Positions 42,581 through 51,775 of a stretch of DNA of 64,000 nucleotides are shown here, one piece after another (within the stretch, counting starts at the first letter, position 1; each line of letters opens with the position of its first letter). The notes beneath the pieces are model-generated. The model was not told the DNA's origin and made no database searches. It saw nothing but the letters and a program-made list of their open reading frames with translations. The position numbers were made by a program, and so were the translations under genes. The DNA is from Haliotis asinina (taxonomy: Eukaryota > Mollusca > Gastropoda > Lepetellida > Haliotidae): positions 19,190,501-19,254,500 of the forward strand of contig NC_090283.1 in NCBI RefSeq assembly GCF_037392515.1, in the 5' to 3' direction.

Positions 42581-45279
42581 AAAACCTGAGTAAGTCTGAT
42601 GATGATGGTGATTACTTTAAAGTAAGTCTGATGATGTCCTTTGTTGCAGCAGCAGTACAGGCACACCTCATGCAGCCAACAAGGAATATAAACTCATCAA
42701 TCTGGAGTTGGTGGAAGTTGTAGAAGGTGAGCATACTTCTCAGTTTCTGTCTGAGGCTTAATGGTCCAAAGCTAAGTCATTGACAATCTCGGGTTCAGCA
42801 GAACAATGATGATGTGAAAATGATGTTGACCCCAACATCAATTAAAAGACCAGCAAAAATTTCTGTTAAATCAATCTATCAAAGCCATTTGGTCTGCCAA
42901 TCAAATGACTTTGAGTCACATAGATCCTCCTTGGACTACCTTATTTTTTCTTTGTGAATATGTAAAACATATGTAGCAGGGCGTGGAGTCATCCCACAGA
43001 TGACATCCTTACCTTGTCAGCCTGCTGACGGGGTTATCCTCTTTGGTCATGTGGACAAGGCGTCCCACTTCGGGTCGGAAGGTCCGTTGATCAAATCCCA
43101 GCGTAGGACTCGGAAACTTTGTGGCCGCTACATTGCCCAACGTGAGGCTGAGCATGTTCAATTCAAATTTGAAAAAAATAAGCCTCAGCACCCAACCATG
43201 TGGCCCGGGACGTGCCTTCTGTTGACGGGGGAGTATGTAGCAGGGCGTGGAGTCATCCCACAGATGACATCCTTACCTTGTCAGCTTGCTGACGGGGTTA
43301 ATCTCTTTGGTCATGTGGACAAGGCGTCCGACTTTGGATGGAAAGGTCCGCCATTTGAATCCCAGCACGAGACTCGGAAATTTTGTGACAGCTACACAGA
43401 AGAAAACAACTTTCCTTGCAACAGTGAGATGAATTTAAGGATACAACTTTATGCACAAGTAAACCAATTTAGCACCTACTTGTGATAGTTAATACAAGTG
43501 CATCATACCTTATGATACAGCTATCATAAGTGAGTGAGTGAATTTAGACCTACGCCGCACTTCACAATATTCTATCTGTATGGCAGCAGTCTGTAAATGA
43601 TCACATCTGGACCAGACAATCCAGTGATAAACAGACTGAATATTTGATTCATGCAACTGGGATACTATAACATGTGTCGACCAAGTTATCGAGTCTGACC
43701 ACCCGATATCGTTAGTCACCTCTGATGACAAACATAGTCACCTTTTATGATATCGTTAGTCACCTCTTCTACGCATGGATTACTGAAGACCAATCTTCCC
43801 AGGTGGCTCTCAGACCAATTCTAACCCAAATCTTCCCTTGGCTCTTATCATGGATTGATTGTTGCAGGAAACTTTGTGATGGGTCTCAGTGGGATGGAGC
43901 TCCAGATCGGCAAGGTTGTTGAGGTCACCCAGCTTCACAGTCTCCATTTTGTCAGTGTGCAGTGGTACCAAGGTAATGTGTCCCACCATCAGCATTTTTG
44001 GGTTTTTCTCATATCTCTTTGGTCCAATATTATTTTTCCATCTACAAATACAAAGGTTGTTGTTGTAAAAACTACTCAAATTCATGAAGCACAAATCATT
44101 GGCACTGTTGTAGGCAAACCTTGCTAGTCAGTGAGTGACTGAGTGACTGAGTGAGTGATTGTAGTTTTATGCCGTTTTAGCATTATACCAGCAATATCAC
44201 AATATCATGGGACACAAGAAATGGGTTTAACACATTGTACATGTGGAGAATCAAACCCTGGTTTTCAGCATGATGAGAGAACGTCATAACCACTAGGCTA
44301 CCTTGACGCCACTCATCTGTTTTGTGGTGATGATGACGATGATGATGATGATGACGATGATGATGATGATGATGATGATTATCCATTTCCAGGCACTGTT
44401 GGAAAATCAAAGCAGTTTACAGTATCTGAGAAATGGATCAAGAAAAGTGATTTGGTGAGTATCTTTGTGTAAAAAAAACTAAAACCTACTAATATATAAG
44501 TGTTCTTACTGCCTTGGTGGAGTAGTCAGAGTGTACACCTGGACAGTGAAAGGTCAGTTGTTCAGTTCCCTGCAGAGTCACACCCAAACATATCAATGAA
44601 AGGTAGTGGCATGGCACTCAGCAGTAATGATTGAATTTAGCAGTGATTATTGATGGGGAAACACTTATTCGGATAGGGATGGTCTATAGCAAAGGTCTCC
44701 TGTTCTGTTGGAATAGTTTGTTTATTTTCACTGTGAATTGTCCCATTTGAAGCCATTTCCTAAATGAATGTACAGTTATGTGAAATGAATGTAAGTTGAA
44801 GTAACTTCAGTCTCCCAATACTGACCAGAAAGTTGAAACCCACTTCCACTCAGCTGTTCTGACAAAAACTCAATGAAGCTGCAAGTCTGCACCTAAACAT
44901 CATGTATTTTGAGCTGCACATTAATCAACAGAGGTCAGTTACTAAACTATCCATAGTCACACATACTATCAATGGTTTCTCATCCTACCATTGATTATTT
45001 GGTGTCTGAGACAACTAGTAGAATGGAGACAGTGGTAATGTAACCTGCCATTGACAGTCTTATGTCGCCAAACCAAGTTTAGCATTACAGTTTGAAGTGT
45101 TTTTTCATCTGCTTCAGGTGAACAGCGAAGGTTTAATCTGCAGTTTCACATTTGATCCTCTCAAACCCATCACAGATTCCTTGGAGAAAGAGTTGGTCCG
45201 AGCAGGAGAGGAGTTCAACATCAGTGGATGTTTGTCATCTCCTTGGGCGAAGCGAGTCCGCACAGCCAAGGCATCATAG
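28530..45279 (+). CDS. B-box/coiled-coil (TRIM-like) protein, whole gene (11 exons)
   Basis: Eleven exons join in frame into 478 residues counted from Met 28567. Order: a B-box type zinc-binding motif (residues 12-40, CDIH, CLLC, CALC, then His residues), a long coiled coil (about 61-220), a Pro/Ser/Thr-rich linker (about 243-350) and a C-terminal beta-rich module (about 355-445) with a GKVVEV...VQWYQG pattern. B-box plus coiled coil is the core of TRIM proteins, which act as ubiquitin ligases or scaffolds, but no RING domain is visible, so ligase activity cannot be claimed. The first exon opens one base into a codon, so upstream coding exons may exist; alternatively the Met at 28567 is the start. 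Introns carry a DIRS relic, a miniature LTR element, SINEs and minisatellites. AATAAA at 46684 is one possible polyadenylation signal. Confidence 0.8.
30030..30545. repeat. 32-bp minisatellite in B-box gene intron 1
   Basis: About 16 copies of a 32-base unit (AAGCAGATGTTTCACTAAAT then GGTCCACACTTG) with point variants such as ACCAAATAG. The rest of intron 1 (28747-30029) contains nothing recognisable. Confidence 0.96.
30801..31024 (+). repeat. Tandem duplication covering the exon 2 acceptor
   Basis: Two unequal copies (periods 103 and 112, starts at 30801 and 30904) each contain TACAATACATGAGGCAGCC, ACCATGGTTACTGTGTTGCAG and the first bases of exon 2. The upstream acceptor at 30889 is followed by EKVVDDLNNMVFYNT and a stop in exon frame. 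Confidence 0.88.
31002..31097 (+). CDS. B-box gene exon 2 (coiled coil)
   Basis: Encodes EKVADDLNELQVLQKRLQTQ and MEERTLTQREIE, a strongly helical heptad-like segment. Acceptor ACTGTGTTGCAG; donor GAG|GTGAGG, phase 0. The DIRS relic begins about 36 bases downstream. Confidence 0.85.
31134..35230 (+). mobile_element. Decayed DIRS-type (tyrosine-recombinase) retroelement
   Basis: Inverted terminal regions face each other at about 31134-31240 and 35090-35230, sharing CTCCTCTTCCTGGC and TTCTAAAAGAAGCGGACTT. A further segment near 34955-35025 is the reverse complement of the outermost right end, as expected of DIRS elements with internal complementary regions. Between them are relics of a gag-like region (about 31720-32110), RNase H and its DIRS-typical downstream region (about 33050-33560), and possibly a recombinase (about 33840-34520). 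It is clearly broken, with ten or more interruptions. End divergence near 10% suggests an old insertion. It fills most of intron 2 of the B-box gene. Confidence 0.75.
33545..34100 (+). repeat. Short direct repeat inside the DIRS relic
   Basis: CTGCCAGGTCAACC followed by a GACAGTTCCACA-like end occurs at about 33551 and again at about 34050, roughly 500 bases apart. This suggests an internal rearrangement of the relic. Confidence 0.55.
35731..35797 (+). CDS. B-box gene exon 3 (coiled coil)
   Basis: Encodes SSNKKLCAEIDAAFEQLQSV and LH, continuing the coiled coil. Acceptor GTTGTTTCAG; donor CATG|GTAAGC, phase 1. Confidence 0.82.
35850..36265 (-). repeat. Two family B SINE-like copies in tandem
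   Basis: Two reverse-strand copies (35850-36060 and 36062-36265). Each begins with the reversed tail or CAATATTC box, then CAGACAATCCAGT-type and ACATGTGTCAACCAAGTCA-type boxes. They lie in intron 3 of the B-box gene, followed by an ACTC/CTCA-rich tract to 36535. Confidence 0.75.
36545..36728 (+). CDS. B-box gene exon 4 (coiled coil)
   Basis: Encodes DKKEEIKKYLTTFHEKNLDS through LKTLEEKYTNSTRMIQKVI and CNIKEMLDLPQ. Charged heptads continue, and then the helix breaks at TTKPQC. Acceptor ATGTTTCAG; donor ACA|GTGAGT, phase 2. Confidence 0.85.
36780..37080. repeat. Family B fragments, plus then minus
   Basis: A plus-strand fragment (to about 36955: GTTGATCACTGGATTGCC) runs into a minus-strand fragment (about 36955-37080: GTTAGTCGCCTCTTACGACA). 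The remainder of intron 4 to 38210 contains only short open frames with no recognised product. Confidence 0.65.
38217..38440 (+). repeat. Family C SINE with tRNA-Leu-like head
   Basis: The head GTCGCGGTGGCTGAGCGGG holds an A box (TGGCTGAGCGGG, 38224-38235), and GGTTCAAATC at 38289-38298 is a B box. The unrelated body (AGTACTAGAATTTGTACTTT, ATGACATATGTTG) and an A-rich end follow. It resembles tRNA-Leu at the head but is not a tRNA gene. Partial copies are at 53461-53600 and 7355-7450. Confidence 0.75.
38655..38892 (+). repeat. Family B SINE abutting an exon acceptor
   Basis: Contains CCCATGATTGTCGTAACAGG, TTGATCACTGGGTTGTCTG and the tail GTGGCGTAAAACTAAACTCA. The tail runs directly into CATTACAG, the acceptor of exon 5 of the B-box gene. 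Confidence 0.8.
38893..39032 (+). CDS. B-box gene exon 5
   Basis: Encodes QLKDMLKQSQLLSSLDNVDL and LPSLEAVANICQTLHPE. Its acceptor CATTACAG directly follows the (ACTC)n tail of a family B SINE. Donor GAAG|GTAAGT, phase 1. Confidence 0.82.
39088..39988. mobile_element. Inverted-repeat element built of CTGGCCCAGTAC-type subrepeats
   Basis: Both ends read inward as AGATAAC followed by an AACTGGGC motif, and both halves contain several ACTGGCCCAGTAC or GGCCCAGTACAG variants. No transposase is visible. The boundaries are approximate. It lies in intron 5 of the B-box gene. Confidence 0.45.
40290..40700 (+). repeat. Eroded family B fragments
   Basis: Two weak fragments (about 40330-40412 and 40580-40690) show the TTGGATTGTTGGGTCCAGAC and TATGCTGTTGATCACTGTGT boxes only. 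Confidence 0.45.
40754..40816 (+). CDS. B-box gene exon 6
   Basis: Encodes ATKVVWSKVTPERKDNGTF and PS. Two donors in the same phase are possible: after 40801 (GTACAT) or after 40816 (GTATGT, better). They differ by five codons. Confidence 0.7.
41290..41495 (+). repeat. Family B SINE-like copy
   Basis: Contains CCATGCTTGTTGTAAGAAAT, GCTCATGCTGTTGATCCCTG and CATAGCTGGAATATTGCTG; the tail is eroded. It lies in intron 6 of the B-box gene. Confidence 0.7.
41591..41891 (+). CDS. B-box gene exon 7 (Pro/Ser/Thr-rich linker)
   Basis: Starts RKSSSAFKTMKRVRSSSSPK after the junction codons, then a low-complexity stretch rich in Pro, Ser, Thr and Ala (SLPEPTPGAVAATHP, PATASATTPSSATTPTG). It is probably disordered. 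Donor GA|GTAAGT, phase 2, is followed at once by a long CTT repeat. Confidence 0.82.
41893..42140. repeat. CTT microsatellite followed by GAT microsatellite
   Basis: About 110 bases of nearly pure CTT (to 42005) begin eight bases into intron 7. GAT/GAC tracts follow to about 42140, with more at 42505-42610. Confidence 0.96.
42179..42505. mobile_element. MITE-like element with CAGGGGTT ends
   Basis: Ends read inward as CAGGGGTT, at about 42181 and, reversed, at about 42503. The element is flanked by GAT repeats, which hide any target duplication. CAGGGGT ends are common in hAT elements. Internal text such as CTTGTCCGTGGCCTACTAG resembles 58540-58830. No coding frame. Confidence 0.5.
42650..42726 (+). 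CDS. B-box gene exon 8
   Basis: Encodes SSTGTPHAANKEYKLINLEL and VEVVE. The acceptor is GCAGCAGCAG-like (NAGNAG), so one-codon splice variants are likely. Donor GAAG|GTGAGC, phase 1. Confidence 0.78.
42972..43396. mobile_element. Miniature LTR retroelement (terminal-repeat-in-miniature type)
   Basis: Two 161-base direct repeats (42972-43132 and 43236-43396) each begin TGTAGC and end GCTACA, as LTRs do. The 103 bases between start with TTGCCCAACGTGAGGC, like a primer-binding region, and end in a purine run GACGGGGGAG just before the second LTR. There is no coding region. LTR divergence of roughly 13% points to an old insertion. A clean 5-base target duplication is not visible. It lies in intron 8 of the B-box gene. 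Confidence 0.65.
43527..43790 (-). repeat. Family B SINE-like copy
   Basis: Begins with GTGAGTGAGTGAATTTAG, the reversed tail, then CTGGACCAGACAATCCAGTG and ACCACCCGATATCGTTAGTC. It contains a short local duplication of the GATATCGTTAGTCACCTCT box (43705, 43751). It ends about 75 bases before exon 9. Confidence 0.8.
43868..43972 (+). CDS. B-box gene exon 9 (C-terminal module)
   Basis: Encodes GNFVMGLSGMELQIGKVVEV and TQLHSLHFVSVQWYQ. The alternating pattern and the WYQG turn suggest a small SH3- or chromo-like barrel, a module type I associate with host and transposon-derived proteins. Acceptor TTGTTGCAG; donor CAAG|GTAATG, phase 1. Confidence 0.8.
44125..44315 (-). repeat. Family A SINE
   Basis: Reverse-strand copy starting with a GAGT-repeat tail (44128-44158), then CAGCAATATCACAATATCAT and ending CATAACCACTAGGCTACC, the reversed A box. 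Confidence 0.8.
44326..44381. repeat. GAT microsatellite next to exon 10
   Basis: GATGAT/GACGAT units end 12 bases before the exon 10 acceptor and occupy the place where a pyrimidine tract is expected. Confidence 0.9.
44393..44454 (+). CDS. B-box gene exon 10
   Basis: Encodes GTVGKSKQFTVSEKWIKKSD and L, completing the barrel-like module. The acceptor TTTCCAG lies 12 bases after a GAT microsatellite. Donor TTG|GTGAGT, phase 0. Confidence 0.82.
45118..45279 (+). CDS. B-box gene exon 11 (C-terminus and stop)
   Basis: Encodes VNSEGLICSFTFDPLKPITD through SSPWAKRVRTAKAS and TAG. The basic tail KRVRTAK could be a nuclear signal or a degraded linker. Acceptor CTGCTTCAG. Confidence 0.83.
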   Translation: MNSEGLICSFTFDPLKPITDSLEKELVRAGEEFNISGCLSSPWAKRVRTAKAS

Positions 45280-45734
45280 CTATAGAGCTCTCACTGTAAT
45301 CCTCAGACATCATATTGACTTAAGGCAGAGTTGTGTACCTTAGTCATGCAAGGATCTACTGAACAAAGATTTGCCCTGATTGTGATCTTTACGTCAACCT
45401 TTTAAAGTTCTCAAGTTGTGCTTCTTTGTTATCCCAGGATCTCCTGAATATGTTTTTATGAAGATTTATGCTGATTACAGTCCTTGCTTCCACCGCTGAA
45501 AGTTCTTTAAACAAAGCAGAGTTATGTCCCTTAGACATGGAAGAATCTGCTGACTTGAGGTTTGACTCCAACCTTTGTCATGATACTGATCCCTTTTTTG
45601 CCATTGCTGTTCTTTATGATAATGCAGAGTTTTGTCCCTTAGTTTTGTTAGGAACTGCTGATTTGGGGGTTAAATCAAAAAGATTCAATCTGATTATGAC
45701 CAATCCTACCCAAGCTCCAGGGGGGGAGTTTGGT

Positions 45735-45830
45735 TTTACATTTAGCTATACTCCAGCAATTTCACAGCAGAAATGGGCTTCACATATTGCATGAATTTGG
45801 GGCATTGAGTCCATCGTACCCAGGGTATTA
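45735..45830 (-). repeat. Family A SINE fragment
   Basis: Reverse-strand remnant: TATACTCCAGCAATTTCAC and GAAATGGGCTTCACATATTG. Confidence 0.6.
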
Positions 45831-45894
45831 ACCAAAATAGCAAACATCTGCTGTTTGCATCTCCTTATGTCTCACTTCAAGGTTAGCCTGATTT

Positions 45895-46012
45895 GCAGAT
45901 TTTTGTAACAGTTACATAGATCAACATGCTGTTGATCACTTGATTGCATGTTCCAGACTCGATTATATACAGATCGCTGCTAAGTGCAGCATAAAACTAT
46001 TCTCACTCACTG
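45895..46012 (+). repeat. Family B SINE-like fragment
   Basis: ATGCTGTTGATCACTTGATT, CCAGACTCGATTATATACAG and GCAGCATAAAACTATTCTCA remain; the 5' part is lost. Confidence 0.7.
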
Positions 46013-46244
46013 CAATGGATTGCTGGAATTAGGTCCGACGAAATTCTTGTGCTTTCAAGAATTTGACTGTAAGCCAGACTCTGCCAAAAAGTGATTTCAG
46101 GATCAGAATTGAATAAGAAGGTCATGATGACTACATTCCTCAAGCAATAAGCTGAATTCCTTTTGACTCTGCATTTTTTGCAGTGCTGTTATTGTTTGTG
46201 TTGGGACTTTTTCAAACTGGTATAGATACTGTTCTTCACTCACT

Positions 46245-46400
46245 CATCTTTCCATTGTTCGCTCGTCACGCTGAAGACCCAGGTTTGATTCCCCACATGG
46301 GTACAATGTGTGAGGCCCATTTTCTATTGTCCCCCGCCATGATATCGCTGGAATATTGCTAAAAGCGGCATACAACTAAACTCACTCTCACTCATCTGTC
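46245..46400 (+). repeat. Family A SINE
   Basis: Contains GTTCGCTCGTCACGCTGAAG, a GGTTTGATTCCCC B box, the ACAATGTGTGAGGCCCATTT body and the GCGGCATACAACTAAACTCA tail. Confidence 0.85.
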
Positions 46401-47729
46401 CATTTTGGGATGTACCATTCATTCCCAATTTTTTAAGCCATCCAGAAACCAGTTTTCTTGTATAGATTCTAAGAGATTCTTCAGATATTTGCTTCATCAC
46501 TATTCTTGGCTCAATGATTTTGAAGGGTATAAATGATTGCAATTGTTTTTGTGATTTATACAAATTTATGTGTGTTTTCTAGTTTGAAGCGAAGAATATT
46601 TGTTTTCAGTCATTTTTAATTTTGTTACTATGGTTGTTCATATTAATATATTTATGCAGAAAAATAGACTAAAATTCTTAAAGAATAAAAATGATATTTG
46701 AGTATGTATACATACGAAACAAATTTATTGAGAAATTTTTATCCGAGTTGTATGATATGTCATATGAGGGCATTTAAACAATAACTGTTTCAAGCATGTG
46801 TTCAGTAAATCTTATTGTGTGTGTGTTTCACTCAAGGCATAAATGTTTTGTTGATTGTAATTAAGAGACACAAACAGTTTGGTTCATTTCTTTAAGGTCA
46901 TCCAGTATAATCTAATTCCAAGGTAGAATTTTTAACAAAAACAAGGTGGAATGGTTTAGGGTGGAGATTATCAAATAATTTTTTAATGACAGAATGGAAG
47001 TTCAGGTCAAAGAGTGTATGTTAGAACACTCAAGTTTAGAGTTTGAGGTTGGTATAATCAACTACTTTTGCAGCAAACACTTGACTTATACTGCTCAAGC
47101 CGTGAAGAATCTCACTCAGTGCTTTTTAATATCATATGCACATGATGATGAAAGTTTAAAACTCAAAGACTTGGTGAACTTTTAAAATGATACACAGATA
47201 ATTGGTGACCAGTTGATTTAAGGTGTCCCACTGGATGTGCCTGAATCCTAACATTGTGGTTTAACTTCCAGATCCTATACTCTTCAAAAAAAGAACGGGA
47301 ACATGAACTTTCAATTTGGATAGGAAGTGTAAACGTTTCAAGGACACACATCTTATGAGCGTACCACCATTTCCCTCTATTACCACCCCTAAACATTACA
47401 CATGGTATGCAGGTGCACAACGCAGTAGCCCCATACACATACATGTGGTCCCATTCTTGATTTTGACAGTTTTCAAGGTTGAGAAATCACTTAGAATATT
47501 AATTTTGACACTCATCTTCCATCACACATTTGTTAGTGTTTGTTTTTAGTTGTTTTCTTTAAATGAAAATCGTACACATGCAAACTACATGCCATACACC
47601 TATCATCTTTCAAAAGCAACTACATTCAAAATAGCTATGTAAGGAAGTGCAAATGGCGATGCACTCTCAAAACTTTCAATATTGTCATGTCAGCATTGTC
47701 ATGTCAGCAATCCGATAGATCTTTTAAAT

Positions 47730-47885
47730 ATTTTTAATCGTAAATTTAAAAAAAATGAAGGTCCGTCTACTTTTTTTTTTTTTTTTTTTTTTATCATATC
47801 AACATCGATTGACTTTGAAATGTCTCCTAAATATTTTGAATGGTAAATAAAAAAAATGAATTTCCCCTACTTTTTTTTAAGAGTA
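47730..47885. repeat. Tandem duplication ending in poly-T
   Basis: Two copies of an AATATTTT...GTAAAT...AAAAAAATGAA segment, each ending CTACTTTTTTTT. The first ends in about 22 T (47771-47792). The period is about 107 bases. Confidence 0.7.
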
Positions 47886-47999
47886 TAATTCTCTGTTGGC
47901 ACCATACGGGAGTATGTAGGTTTTTATCAGAGAGGTGAACATATACTAGCATCACTTTATCAAGCATCACATGCTACTTTGGAACTGTAGACATGCGAA

Positions 48000-48262
48000 G
48001 GTCCAGGTTGAATTGACCTTCAGCAGCCTGTACATGTCTTTCCGTGAAGATTCAGTTTAAAATTGATCTTCTAACCCATGCTTGTCTCTCTGTGAAGATC
48101 CATGTTAGATTTGATCTTCACCCCAAGAATGAGGTTGGGTGGACAGGCTCACTGACTTCATCACATCCCTTTGGCATAGATGGATGCTCTTGTCATCAAT
48201 CACTGGATTGTCTTACCAGATTGATCATACAGCTGGAATATTGCCGAGTGCAGTGTTAAATA
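48000..48262 (+). repeat. Family B SINE-like copy with duplicated 5' part
   Basis: The GTGAAGATYCAGTTTAAAAT/GTGAAGATCCATGTTAGAT 5' box appears twice (about 48035 and 48092) before GGCTCACTGACTTCATCAC and the GCCGAGTGCAGTGTTAAAT end. Confidence 0.7.
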
Positions 48263-48432
48263 ACAAAGAAATGAAAAGAAATGAAGCAGTCATTTCAGTG
48301 TACAGTTAAACATTTACAGTTGCCTTCACGTAAATGTTTGCTCCTTTTGCCCTCCTAACTCATTCCATGTGTTACAGTTGTGCTTGGTTGTGAATACTGG
48401 ATAACTGCTGCCATTTGAACAAAATGCAGTAC

Positions 48433-49040
48433 ACTTAGCCTCAGTATTATGTACGAGTACACTCCCCGACTCAGTCTAACAAATCCTGGTAAGAGGTCAC
48501 ATCAGGTAACCTTTGAGCGACTGGTGATTGTCCAGTCAAATGTAAGATGGATGAACAGATTTAACCAATGAGGCAACAGTAACTGTTTAGGGTTTGGCGG
48601 CACTTACGAAATTCCCCAGTCACTGACACAAATCCCTCACCAAAAGAAAATCGGTATAAAACACAGATGTTTGACCAGCAGTATATATCATTAGGACTTT
48701 CTGATTACATGGCTACCATTCGCCAATATTTTTGCAAGCTGACATCCTTGAATATTGACAGAAACGCTATTTTCAGCGTCTGCTTACTCTATGTCCACAA
48801 TGTTGTAGCAATTCCATGTGCATCACCAAGAAGTGATCATATGCACAGCAGCATTCAGAATCGTTTGGGTATACAAACTTTTTTGAGGCAAAAGTTCAAA
48901 AGATATGTGCGAATTACCACTTTTGTGATTTGGTAAGCTGTGTTCTTATTGGTCAGTCCCAAAGGTTACCTGACCTGACCGCCTACTAAGCTTTTGTTAG
49001 ACTCGGTAAGGTAGTGTAGCAAATAATACTGAGACTAAGT
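48433..49040. mobile_element. Foldback element with about 90-bp inverted ends
   Basis: Left ACTTAGCCTCAGTATTAT ... AGTCTAACAAA ... TCAGGTAACCTTTG is matched in reverse complement at 48945-49040. The 608-base element has no transposase. An 89-codon open frame inside (48667-48936) has no recognisable domain. The target duplication is unclear. Confidence 0.65.
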
Positions 49041-49255
49041 TTACTTGGACTGAATAAAACAGTGATGGACTGTCCTAACACATTCAGCAACATAGTCCTG
49101 TTCCATCTGTTTTTATATAAGCATCAATAAATTCACACTGTAACAAGTACTTTTTAGTTAAAAAGAATACATGTCACAGCAAATGTTTACTGTTTCTGCT
49201 TTGGAGCTCTTATAGACAATTCATAATCCTTCATTGTATACATTTATCTTTTGTG

Positions 49256-49345
49256 ATAATCATTACATTCAAGACACTTACATAATCATTACATTCAAAA
49301 CACTTACATAATCATTACATTCAAAACACTTACATAATCATTTCA
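49256..49345. repeat. 26-bp tandem repeat, about 3.4 copies
   Basis: Unit TCATTACATTCAAAACACTT followed by ACATAA, nearly identical between copies. Confidence 0.92.
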
Positions 49346-50984
49346 TTCATATGAAATCACTTCAGTGTGTATATATATATATAGATAAATATCATTTAAA
49401 AAGGTACTTGTTGAGAAATTTCACACTTTTCCTGCTGAATATTTCTAAAGTCACTGTCAGTCATTATTTGAAACCAAAGTGGATTTCCCAAAATATGCCA
49501 GAATTATGTAAAATTCTAAAAATGATGTACTCATCTTTATGTTACTATCAATATTTACTTGAAATAAGATGTTTTTCACATTTCAGTTTTTTTACTCTTG
49601 GGTTTGATAAACAGTTTAAAAAGGAATGCTAGAACTTGTATTATATGGGAGTGCATTAAGGGCTTTTAATTTTTTTCTTGTAATTCAAATTTTTTTACGT
49701 TGAAAATTCATTGGATTAACTTTGATGTTTGTTAAAGTTGTATTTGTAAATTTTACCATCGTAGGATATATTTTCAGTAATGCAGCTTCAAGTATCTTAG
49801 CATCATCTTAGGATACACAAACTAGTATTTGGCAATTTCAACACATTTTTTTAATCTTGAATTTTTAATATCTTGCATTTGAAATAACATTTTGAATTTT
49901 GGACTTGTATATACCCAGAATAGAAAGCTAAGGTAATGCCTATTTCTAAACTAGGGTGTAACACTATGGAAATTTTGGACTAAAATAATTGGGAAGACCA
50001 GTCAATATTTATAGAAGGTTAGTCTAACTGATATCAGGATATCATAATCATTTTATTTACAATTATTAAAGGAATATTGTTAAAGATATGATGGTACTGC
50101 TTTTTGAAGCTAAATGACTGTTCCTATCCTGCTTATAACACTTCTAAACTTAGGTTTTACTCGTCAAAAATGACAAATGTTGCCATATAACAGTCATTTC
50201 TGATTTTCACTTTCCAAGAGAAGGTAACTTGTTTGAGGAAAATAAAATTGCTGTTTTCCAAAAGTGTGTAAAGTAAAAGATGATGTCAATAATGGTTTTG
50301 TTTCTTAAACTGAAAAGTAATAAACCAAATTATGATTGTTGTTTTTTTTCCTATTAGACAACCTGTGTTGGCAAGACATACTGTTTGGTGCGTAACGTTT
50401 TATTCTAAGTACACCTGATATCTTGAAACTTTTGAACTTTTTGAACATCATAATTAGTACATGTAATCTTAAATGAAGATTTAAGGAAACAAATATGGTT
50501 TGGCCCAAATGGGTTACCATGGCGTTATGTGAAGTAAATCATAAACCTGCTTTTACCTTTTCATGAAACAGTATATTTTCATAAAGGTGGTGTGCTTCTT
50601 AAAGTATGTTTGCAACAAAAGATTATTGCAAGATTGTTATGTCTATGTAGCTGAACTAGTTTTATGAGTCTGAAGGTTCATCTGTGGTAGAAATGTTGTA
50701 TGCGTGTTGTTTTGTGATTTGTTGTGATACATTTGTTTATTGTCCTGTACTGATCTTCAGTTTTCTGTGATGTCTCACTTGCATGTATATTAATCAAAAT
50801 GCTAAATAATTAAAATCATAGTCTAGTCCCCAAAGAACTATGCCACTTTCTGAAAGTATTTAATCTTATCGTTTGCAACTCTTTGAAGTTTAGTACATTG
50901 TGATAATCTGGCCTCTGAGAGGAACACTGAATTACAAGGTCATGCACCAAGACTCAACTTTGCAGCTGACGCTTAGTAGGCCAT

Positions 50985-51450
50985 GGTACACTTCATGTAC
51001 AGCGACCCACGGTACACTTCTAGTACAGCAGCCCATGGTACGATTAATATTCAGTGTACCTTTGTACACTTCATGTACAGTGACGCATGGTACACTTAAT
51101 GTACATCGGCCCATGGTACAGTTAATATTCAGTGGACCTTGGTACATATGATGTTAACTGTATCTTGATAACATATCATTCAATGGACTGTGGTACACCA
51201 AATCTTAAGTGTACCATGGTAACATAAGGTTCAGTGGACTGTGGTACACCAAATCTTAAGTGTACCATGATAACATAATGTTCAGTGGAGTGTGGTGCGC
51301 CTCATATTAAGTGTACCATGGTAACAAAATGTTCAGTGCAGTGTGGTACACCTAATGTTAAGTGTACCATGGTAACATAATTTTCAGTGGACTGTGGTAC
51401 ACCTGATGTTAAGTGTACCATGATAACGTAATGTTCAGTGGACCATGAAT
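50985..51450. repeat. GGTACAC-rich minisatellite, 78-bp then 51-bp period
   Basis: The first part (50985-51150) repeats a CATGGTACACTTCATGTACAG-like block, with the GGTACRRTTAATATTCAGTG box recurring after about 78 bases. From 51169 a 51-base unit (TAACATAATGTTCAGTGGAC, then TGGTACACCAAATCTTAAGT) repeats about five to six times. Many GTACCATGGTAAC palindromes occur. Confidence 0.85.
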
Positions 51451-51464
51451 ATGAGTGTTTCAAC

Positions 51465-51775
51465 TGATCATATCATCTAGGTTTGGACCTGTCCAACAAA
51501 TGTGATTGTTTCTACCAATCATGTCATCTAGGTTTGGTTCTGTCCAATGAATGTGATTATTTCTACCAGTCATATCATCTAGGTTCAGCTCTGGCCAATG
51601 GATGTGATTGTTTTTACCAATCATGTCATCTAGGTTTGGTTCTGTCCAATGAATGTGATTATTTCTACCAGTCATATCATCTAGGTTCAGCTCTGGCCAA
51701 TGGATGTGATTGTTTTTACCAATCATGTCATCTAGGTGTGGATCTGACCAATGAATGTGATTCAATCTTGAGGCC
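51465..51775. repeat. 51-bp minisatellite with two alternating unit types
   Basis: Six copies of a 51-base unit (AATGTGATTATTTCTACCAG or AATGTGATTGTTTTTACCAA, then TCATCTAGG) alternate as a 102-base higher-order pair. The period is a multiple of three, so both strands stay open (17-residue repeats, for example LSNECDYFYQSYHLGSA). There is no sign of a real protein. Confidence 0.9.
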
